From CAYJAD01 sp964371505 (lineage in GTDB: Bacteria; Desulfobacterota; Desulfovibrionia; Desulfovibrionales; Desulfovibrionaceae), in NCBI GenBank assembly GCA_964371505.1, contig CAYJNG010000001.1, positions 8,085 through 72,084 on the forward strand: DNA of 64,000 nt. The letters run 5' to 3'. The stretch's first letter is position 1. Each line of letters starts with the position of its first letter. Both the position numbers and the translations under genes were made by a program. A model generated the notes under the pieces. That model was given only the letters and a program-made list of their open reading frames with translations, ran no database searches and was not told the origin of the DNA. Shown piece after piece: positions 58,458 through 64,000 of this stretch.

Positions 58458-58572
58458 ACAGTACCCTCATAAATATATTATACGAACCAAATGTAGACTA
58501 ACAAAAAGAAAAATATTTTTCAATAGATAATATGCATTTCATGCGCTTAGCGTAAACTGTTCATCCATGCAT

Positions 58573-58616
58573 AAAAAAATCCCTAAAGAACCACTTCCGT
58601 AGTGCTTTAGGGATTT
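58573..58616 (-). terminator. Rho-independent terminator of the pyrB-pyrC-DUF4139 operon
   Basis: AAATCCCTAAAG (58577-58588) pairs with CTTTAGGGATTT (58605-58616); on the minus strand a T-run (58573-58579) follows. Confidence 0.9.
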
Positions 58617-58686
58617 TGTAGGTAAAAGTAGCAAGCGAATTTTAGGTAAAAGTCGTGCTTACCCTCTATTATGTTAAGCTAAGCCA

Positions 58687-60258
58687 TTAACGGCCAGGAT
58701 AAATGGGCATATCCTTGGGGGCTTTTACGGTGACAGAGCGTTTTACAACACTTTGCCCCTTGGCAGGTACAGTTATGTCCCAAACAAGGGTCTCGTTGGG
58801 GCCTTTGCTGGCTGTGGGTTGATCTGTGTACTGCACGGTCATGGCCTTATCGGAAAGCTGCGTTTCTGGCTCTTCAAGGCGTACTTGCACTGCTTGAGCG
58901 CGTTTATTGATAACGGTATAGGTCCAATTCCATGTGAAGATGCGCTCTTTGTTAATGATGCCATCTTCATCGCTTTTGCGCAGAGCCTTTTTCACATCGA
59001 CATAGACTAAGGGATCTACGCCAAAGAAAAATTGCATTTGCTCATCCTTCACCACAAGGGGGCTTTCACCCACAGGCACATTATCTAAAAGATAGGTGGC
59101 TTGCCCCATGGGGAGGAAAGGCGATATTAAGGCATGCTTGGCGCTGAGCCATACTTTAGTACCATTGTAGCCTGAGGGGCGTGCAATGCGCTCTAGAGGG
59201 GCTTTTAATGTTTCCTCTTGCAACACAAGGGTAGTTTGCCCTTGGGGAATGCGTATTTTTTTGTTCAGCGTCCATGTGGCTACAGCGCTATCTGGATTAA
59301 AAGCGCCCATGCTTTCATCCATGCTGGCACTTTTGCTCAGCATCATACCATTAGCGGGCATATTATACGTGCGCGCTTGTTTTTCTACTTTGCTTACTAC
59401 CCACGGTTGCACGGCAGGGGGCGCTTGTTCATTGCCTTGCATGGTGCTGAATTCAACTTCTGTATTGTTCCAGTCCATGGCACTTTTTTGCGTGATGCGT
59501 GCCATGAGTTTGAAGTTCACCGTATTGGCCTTACTGTCGGCGCTGATGGTGTACATGGGTTGCCACTGGCTATCGTTTAAGGTGTAGGAATAGGTCAAGC
59601 GTAGGGCGCTGCCTATGGCTTTTTTGCTTTCGATGGCAATGGTAAGTTTTTTGCTTGCCTGTACAGCCTTGCCCAAGGAAGCCAAATGATTTTTTGTAAG
59701 CTCCATTTCTTTATTCACTTCTTCTATGCGTAAAGAGAGCTTGTTTAATTGGGGTAAAGCCTTGGCCATAGCGGCTTGAGCTTCAGCAGGTTTGAGCAAT
59801 AAAGCCGGTTCGTACAGGGCATTATATTGTGCGTGTAAGCCGTTTAGCGTGGCTTGCAAGGAGGCTAACATCTTTTCCGTTTGTAAGCGCTCAGCCTCGT
59901 GCGCACTGTGTGTGGTTAGCGGGAGCCCTTGTTGTTCTTGCCAAGCCACAAGGCTGGCATCGCCGTCAGGAAAATGCAATTGCACTTGTGTGGCGTTGGC
60001 AGGTAAAGCCAAGAATAGGGTTTTTTGCCCTGCCATATCAACGATGTTTACGCTATTTTGCGCAAAGGCACGCGCATTGCTTTGATTCAGCACCACTTTA
60101 TAAGGCACGGCAAATGCCAAGGCACGCGGGCTTAAAGCGCTGGTTAGCTTTGCATTTTCTGGTGCCTTAGTGGGGGCAGGTGCTGCCAAGGCAGACGTAC
60201 TTAAGGCTAAAGCGCAAGCACATAAGGCGCTGCAAAAAGTTTTTTTAGAAATAGACAT
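58687..60258 (-). CDS. DUF4139-domain secreted protein (mucoidy inhibitor MuiA-like)
   Basis: 523 residues from 60258. Signal peptide about 1-26 (cleavage near ALAAP). A small N-terminal DUF4140-like segment (LALPANATQVQLHF), a coiled coil (about 115-185), then a beta-rich DUF4139 region with TYSYTLNDSQWQPMYTI and RARTYN-type stretches, ending VVKRSVTVKAPKDMP. Function of the family is unknown. It lies 16 bases after pyrC and so probably is co-transcribed with the pyrimidine genes, an unexpected pairing. Confidence 0.78.
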   Translation of the reverse strand: MSISKKTFCSALCACALALSTSALAAPAPTKAPENAKLTSALSPRALAFAVPYKVVLNQSNARAFAQNSVNIVDMAGQKTLFLALPANATQVQLHFPDGDASLVAWQEQQGLPLTTHSAHEAERLQTEKMLASLQATLNGLHAQYNALYEPALLLKPAEAQAAMAKALPQLNKLSLRIEEVNKEMELTKNHLASLGKAVQASKKLTIAIESKKAIGSALRLTYSYTLNDSQWQPMYTISADSKANTVNFKLMARITQKSAMDWNNTEVEFSTMQGNEQAPPAVQPWVVSKVEKQARTYNMPANGMMLSKSASMDESMGAFNPDSAVATWTLNKKIRIPQGQTTLVLQEETLKAPLERIARPSGYNGTKVWLSAKHALISPFLPMGQATYLLDNVPVGESPLVVKDEQMQFFFGVDPLVYVDVKKALRKSDEDGIINKERIFTWNWTYTVINKRAQAVQVRLEEPETQLSDKAMTVQYTDQPTASKGPNETLVWDITVPAKGQSVVKRSVTVKAPKDMPIYPGR

Positions 60259-60274
60259 ATTTTTTCCTGTATCG

Positions 60275-61540
60275 TTAAATAATTTTATGACCATTCAACC
60301 AATGCGCTATGACGCGACCCGGTAAGCTGTGACCTTTAAAAGGGGTGTTGCAGCTTTTAGAGAAAATGGTTTCTTCGCTAACTTCCCATGTTTTACTGGG
60401 GTCAAAGAGGAAAAAATTGGCCGGATCGTCCGGAGCAAAACAGTTGAGTGGCAGGTTAAAGATTTCTGCAGGGCGTGTGCTCCATAAGCGTTGCACGTCT
60501 GCAGCGTTTAAGACGCCTTCTTGCACCAGCTTCCACGTAAGAGAAAGCGCTAAGTCTAGCCCTGTGAAACCATTGGGGGCTTCATCTAAGGCGCAGTCTT
60601 TTTCATGGGCAGCATGAGGGGCATGGTCAGTAATTAAAATATCAATGGTGCCATCCTTTACGGCAGCGCGTAAGGCTTCACGGTCTTTAGGTGTGCGTAA
60701 GGGCGGATTTACCTTGGCATTGGTGCCATAATTTTCTAGTGCTGTATCATCAAGTAAAAGGTAATGAGGGCAGGTTTCTGCTGTTACTTTTACGCCACGC
60801 TCCTTGGCCCAGCGCAATAAATCTACGACAGACTTACAAGAAACGTGCGCAATATGTACAGGCAGGTTTAAGTATTCTGCCAATAAAATATCACGCGCAG
60901 CCTGCATGGCTTCACCCACGTCTGGTTGACCTTTTACGCCAATGCGCCCGCTGGTAATGCCTTCATTCATATGGGCACCCTTGGCAAGTGAGGCGTCTTC
61001 ACAGTGGTCAATGACGATTAAATTTAAATCGGAGGCATATTCCATAATACGGCGCATAAGCTCCGTATTTTCCATGGAATGCCCATCATTGGAGATGGCC
61101 ACGCATCCGGCTTCTTGTAATTCTGCCAAAGGAGCCATTTCTTTACCCATAAGTCCGGTGGTGGCGGCGCCTACAGGGTAGACAAAAGGCCCATGGGGGA
61201 AAGCTTTTTTGCCTTGTTCAATGATGTATCGCGTCACAGCGGCATTATCGTTAACCGGTTTGGTGTTGGCCATGCACATAACAGCGCCAAAGCCGCCATG
61301 GGCGGCTGCTGCAAGGCCCGAGGCCACATCTTCTTTGTATTCAAAGCCAGGCTCGCGCAAATGCACGTGGGCGTCTATGAAGGAAGGAAACAGTAACAGA
61401 CCATCGGCGTCAAAAACTTCAGCCTCAGCGGGAATGGGTTTACCGTGGGGCATCATGGTACGGATACGACCATTTTCCACATGCACGTCCACACGGGCGC
61501 CTAAGTAGTCAGCATTTTTTATGCATAATAAGGAAGACAT
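60275..61540 (-). CDS. pyrC: Dihydroorotase
   Basis: Third step of pyrimidine synthesis, 421 residues. Metal-binding motif DAHVHLREPG (His58, His60), ISNDGHS, IDHCEDASL, IAHVSCK and ITDHAPHAAHEK all match type I dihydroorotases. Pairing with pyrB (9 bases apart) separates it from the related amidohydrolase PhnM, which is the missing phosphonate gene at the left of the window. Complete copy. Confidence 0.94.
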   Translation of the reverse strand: MSSLLCIKNADYLGARVDVHVENGRIRTMMPHGKPIPAEAEVFDADGLLLFPSFIDAHVHLREPGFEYKEDVASGLAAAAHGGFGAVMCMANTKPVNDNAAVTRYIIEQGKKAFPHGPFVYPVGAATTGLMGKEMAPLAELQEAGCVAISNDGHSMENTELMRRIMEYASDLNLIVIDHCEDASLAKGAHMNEGITSGRIGVKGQPDVGEAMQAARDILLAEYLNLPVHIAHVSCKSVVDLLRWAKERGVKVTAETCPHYLLLDDTALENYGTNAKVNPPLRTPKDREALRAAVKDGTIDILITDHAPHAAHEKDCALDEAPNGFTGLDLALSLTWKLVQEGVLNAADVQRLWSTRPAEIFNLPLNCFAPDDPANFFLFDPSKTWEVSEETIFSKSCNTPFKGHSLPGRVIAHWLNGHKII

Positions 61541-61549
61541 GATAACTCC

Positions 61550-62494
61550 TTAATCTTTATTTCTTTGGGCTAATAAATATAAAACTGCCATGCGCGTAGC
61601 CACGCCGGCGCTTACTTGATCTAAAACCAAGCTGCTGGGCGCATCAGCCACCAAGGCGGAAATTTCTAAGCCGCGGTTCATGGGGCCTGGGTGTAATACC
61701 TTGGCTGTGGGCTTAGCTAAATTTACAATGTCGGGGGTGAGGCAATAGCGGCGAGAGTATTCAGCCAATGAGGGTAAAAGTCCGGCTTCTTGGCGTTCCA
61801 ATTGTAAGCGCAAACACATGATGGCATCACAATCTTGCACGGCTTTGCGCACATCATTATAAATTTCTACAGGCCATGTATGAATGCCGGCAGGTAACAG
61901 GGTACGCGGTGCGCATACACGCACTTTAACGCCCAGCATGGTAAGCAAATGTATGTTGGAGCGAGCCACACGGCTGTGAGCCACGTCGCCTAAGATGCAG
62001 AGAGTTTTTCCGGCAAAGTCGTTACCCCATGTGGTACGTAAGGAGTAGCAATCAAGCAAGGCTTGCGTGGGGTGTGCATGCCAGCCATCGCCACCGTTAA
62101 CAATGCCGCAGGGCAATAGTTCGCCAAGAAATTGCGCTGCGCCGCTGCTGGAGTGGCGAATAACAATAACGTCGGGGTTCATGGCTTGTAAGGTAAGGCC
62201 CGTATCCTTAAGGCTTTCCCCTTTTTTGATGCTGGAGCCGCTCTTACCCAAAGCAAAGGTATCGGCGGACAGGCGCTTGCCGGCCACGTCAAAGGAGGTT
62301 TTTGTGCGGGTGCTGTCTTCAGAGAAAAAAAGGATAATGCTTTTTCCCTTAAGTGTGGGCACTTTTTTTACAGGTCTTTGGTTGATTTCTTGAAAATTGG
62401 CAGCTAGGTCCAAGATGTGATGTACATCTTCACAGGAAAGCTGTGTCACATCCAACAGGTCTTTATGCATCCATTGATAGGTATTTTCACTCAT
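61550..62494 (-). CDS. pyrB: Aspartate carbamoyltransferase catalytic subunit
   Basis: Second step of pyrimidine synthesis, 314 residues. Carbamoyl-phosphate loop SEDSTRTKTSF (about 58-68), HPTQALLDCY, and PGPMNRGLEIS near 268. These are the motifs missing in the degenerate homologue at 51937-52848. No pyrI regulatory subunit gene is adjacent. The upstream region (62495-62566) shows no attenuator or pyrR-type site that I can recognise. Confidence 0.95.
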   Translation of the reverse strand: MSENTYQWMHKDLLDVTQLSCEDVHHILDLAANFQEINQRPVKKVPTLKGKSIILFFSEDSTRTKTSFDVAGKRLSADTFALGKSGSSIKKGESLKDTGLTLQAMNPDVIVIRHSSSGAAQFLGELLPCGIVNGGDGWHAHPTQALLDCYSLRTTWGNDFAGKTLCILGDVAHSRVARSNIHLLTMLGVKVRVCAPRTLLPAGIHTWPVEIYNDVRKAVQDCDAIMCLRLQLERQEAGLLPSLAEYSRRYCLTPDIVNLAKPTAKVLHPGPMNRGLEISALVADAPSSLVLDQVSAGVATRMAVLYLLAQRNKD

Positions 62495-62566
62495 AATTGT
62501 ATCGTTGCTGTTGAGGGTTAGTACTGTATGTAAGGAAACACAGTGGTAAAGCTTTTGATTGCAGCT

Positions 62567-63451
62567 TTACTTAAAATATTTATTTAACCAATTGCGCAAA
62601 GTTGTACGGTCTCTTTGCTTATTGAGGCCCAAGGTTTTTTCTATGCCGTATTTTGACAAAGCACCCACGTAAAGGGCGTATGTTTTATCAATATGGCGGC
62701 AAATGGGTACCAAATGCGGAGCAAGGCCCGCGACACCATGTTTTTTGGGTAAAAAAGCTATGGTATCCCCTTTTTTAAGGGTCACGGCAGGGCTGTGTAA
62801 AAAAGCGCCTGTGGTGCCCGGTAAGAGCTGTATATTTTTTTGAAGCTGTATGGCTCGCGATACTGTCTTACTCTTTATGGGGATAAAGTTAAAATAGGTT
62901 TTTAAAAAATCGGTCACAAAAGGGTTTTTCTTCTGCACTTTAACATAGTCTTTGCAAATATATTCAGCGTGTGAATGTTCGCTTAACGAAGACTGTAAGG
63001 CGTTTTTTTCATTCACATGCAATGCCAAAATCTCATACCATCCCGAGCAGTTTTTATCTCCCTTTATGGTACGATTGCCTATTATGCCTCCTAAAATGGC
63101 CCCTTTATTTTTTTTCTTGGCGGCGCTTTCGTTAAGCACGTAATGCACCTTGTACTTGGTGCTAGCCCCTTGGCGCACGCGTACGCCATTGCCTTTAAGT
63201 GTAAAATATCTATAGGAGGCTTTGGCATTTTGCAATACGGAGCTCATGGCCTTGTAGTCAAGAGTGTAGGCCATACGCTCCAAATACCCTCTATGAGATT
63301 TGGTAGGTGTAAAAATGCCTTTAGCAAGCTTTCCTGACTGATCGCTGACTTTGGCCTGCGCAGCTACTGCGCTGAAAGTTACGCCCAGTAGCCATACAAG
63401 AAGGAGGGTGTAGTAAAAATAATGCGTATTGCATGCTTTTATATCACGCAT
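62567..63451 (-). CDS. Secreted protein with SH3-like domain
   Basis: 294 residues, start at 63451 with GGAGG. Signal peptide about 1-34 (hydrophobic TLLLVWLLGVTF, cleavage near AAQAK). NGVRVRQGASTKYKVHYVL (about 88-106) resembles a bacterial SH3 repeat; the C-terminal part (LKKGDTIAFLPKK) may be another. The mature protein is basic. It may act at peptidoglycan or the outer membrane; the exact family was not recognised. Separate from the pyr operon. Confidence 0.65.
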   Translation of the reverse strand: MRDIKACNTHYFYYTLLLVWLLGVTFSAVAAQAKVSDQSGKLAKGIFTPTKSHRGYLERMAYTLDYKAMSSVLQNAKASYRYFTLKGNGVRVRQGASTKYKVHYVLNESAAKKKNKGAILGGIIGNRTIKGDKNCSGWYEILALHVNEKNALQSSLSEHSHAEYICKDYVKVQKKNPFVTDFLKTYFNFIPIKSKTVSRAIQLQKNIQLLPGTTGAFLHSPAVTLKKGDTIAFLPKKHGVAGLAPHLVPICRHIDKTYALYVGALSKYGIEKTLGLNKQRDRTTLRNWLNKYFK

Positions 63452-63690
63452 TTATTACCTCCTTCGCGAGTTTTTTGCGTCGTTGCGCTGGTGGAGTAGG
63501 GCCCTATGAAGGCTGTATTAAGCAAAAAAAATTCCCCACAAGGAGGAAAAAGTAACATAGGCAAGGCACTGGTCAAAACTTTCTTTGAGCGTACAGATGT
63601 TTGAATGGTCATGCTTGCCTCGTATGTTGGTATGTGTCATCAGCCTATTTTGAAAACAATCAGCCGCACACTGCAAATTTTCTGTAAGGG

Positions 63691-63721
63691 GGGAGGAGCC
63701 TTGTATAAAAAGTCTCCTCCC
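63691..63721. repeat. Stem-loop after the small coiled-coil gene
   Basis: GGGAGGAG (63691-63698) pairs with CTCCTCCC (63714-63721), 15-base loop, no T-run. It lies just past the stop at 63735 and may protect the 3' end. Confidence 0.45.
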
Positions 63722-63734
63722 GTAATCCCCGTAT

Positions 63735-63989
63735 TTATATGTCTTCGTTATAGAGTAAGCGTCTAATGCGAACTTCGCGCAATTGTTTGCGTGTCATCAG
63801 CATCATTTTTTCTTGGCGCAAATTGTGTATATCTTGTGCATAGAAAACGCCATTTAGAGGGTCTTCTGCGGCAAGCAATGTGCGCAAAGCAGCGTCATTT
63901 TCACTCAGCATCGTTTCTATGGTCGCTATCTCCGCTTCCAATTCTTTCTTGGTCTGCGGCAATAATGCGTCGTCTGACAGGTTTGTCAT
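63735..63989 (-). CDS. Small coiled-coil protein of unknown function
   Basis: 84 residues, start at 63989 with GGAG at 63997-64000. Heptad-like helical stretch (ELEAEIATIETMLSEND, then LRQEKMMLMTRKQLREVRIRRL) with an intervening NGVFYAQD loop. No signal peptide, no recognised domain. Strongly charged, probably cytoplasmic. Upstream context is beyond the window, so operon membership cannot be judged. Confidence 0.7.
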   Translation of the reverse strand: MTNLSDDALLPQTKKELEAEIATIETMLSENDAALRTLLAAEDPLNGVFYAQDIHNLRQEKMMLMTRKQLREVRIRRLLYNEDI

Positions 63990-64000
63990 GCGTATTCTCC

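Noticed and set aside
60275..61540. Amidohydrolase as the missing PhnM
   Set aside because: Motifs and pairing with pyrB identify it as dihydroorotase PyrC, far from the phn operon.
63506..63604. 32-codon plus-strand frame beginning MKAVLSKKNS
   Set aside because: GGAG is present but rather far from the ATG, and there is no other support; AAGGAGG inside it is not followed by a start codon.

Overview
The window looks like chromosomal DNA of a deltaproteobacterium of the Desulfovibrionaceae type (Desulfobacterota). This is inferred from gene content: NfnAB transhydrogenase, UPF0280, an argS-SPOR-mlaEFDCA string, UPF0324/YeiH exporters, a ribDE-ribBA-ribH-nusB-leuS string, and FecR/Slam-like/CHASE2 cyclase genes. 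Genes are dense, many neighbours overlap by 1-11 nt, and most start sites have clear Shine-Dalgarno sequences. I see no rRNA, tRNA, CRISPR array, prophage or intact insertion sequence.

Layout. 1-7299 (minus): a C-P lyase phosphonate operon, phnG-H-I-J-K-L-N, then a 683-base gap holding two striking hairpins, then phnC running off the left edge; phnM is not in its usual place. 7689-9155 (plus): a class I glutamine amidotransferase-like hydrolase with a paired SMR exporter (mdtJ/mdtI type), plausibly a polyamine module. 9283-17000: a surface and signalling block of a secreted FecR-domain protein, a DUF1036 protein, a TPR/beta-barrel outer-membrane protein, a metallo-beta-lactamase-GAF-HD-GYP fusion and a CHASE2-adenylate cyclase; a MITE-like element lies at 12243-12448. 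17171-21153 (minus): an unusual operon of a GNAT-TraB/GumN fusion, a second GNAT-like protein and a radical SAM/SPASM protein. 21566-28792 (plus): dCMP deaminase, riboflavin genes, nusB and leuS, followed by holA, radC and lon.

33712-35257 (plus): a YeiH-type exporter followed by a small membrane protein gene that appears frameshifted. 35371-37645 (minus): nfnA and nfnB. 37990-45016 (plus): fabD, argS, a SPOR protein and the Mla lipid-transport genes mlaE-F-D-C-A. 45184-47868: a periplasmic M16 protease. 47968-52848 (minus): a glycosyltransferase, an alanine/sodium symporter, a sulfotransferase and a degenerate carbamoyltransferase. 53019-55121 (plus): a UPF0280 protein and a branched-chain amino-acid binding protein. 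55425-58457 (minus): a second YeiH exporter with a small membrane protein, and a MEMO-family protein. 58687-62494 (minus): pyrB, pyrC and a DUF4139 protein. The right end holds an SH3-like secreted protein and a small coiled-coil protein.

The most unusual items are: (1) the twin hairpins at 1187-1391, whose stems are unrelated but whose 26-base central core is shared in opposite orientation; (2) the radical SAM / GNAT / GNAT-TraB operon; (3) the apparent frameshift after the first YeiH gene together with the recurring YeiH plus small-membrane-protein arrangement; and (4) a carbamoyltransferase homologue that has lost its substrate-binding motifs next to a sulfotransferase. All functional statements rest on motif and family recognition by eye; no searches were run.
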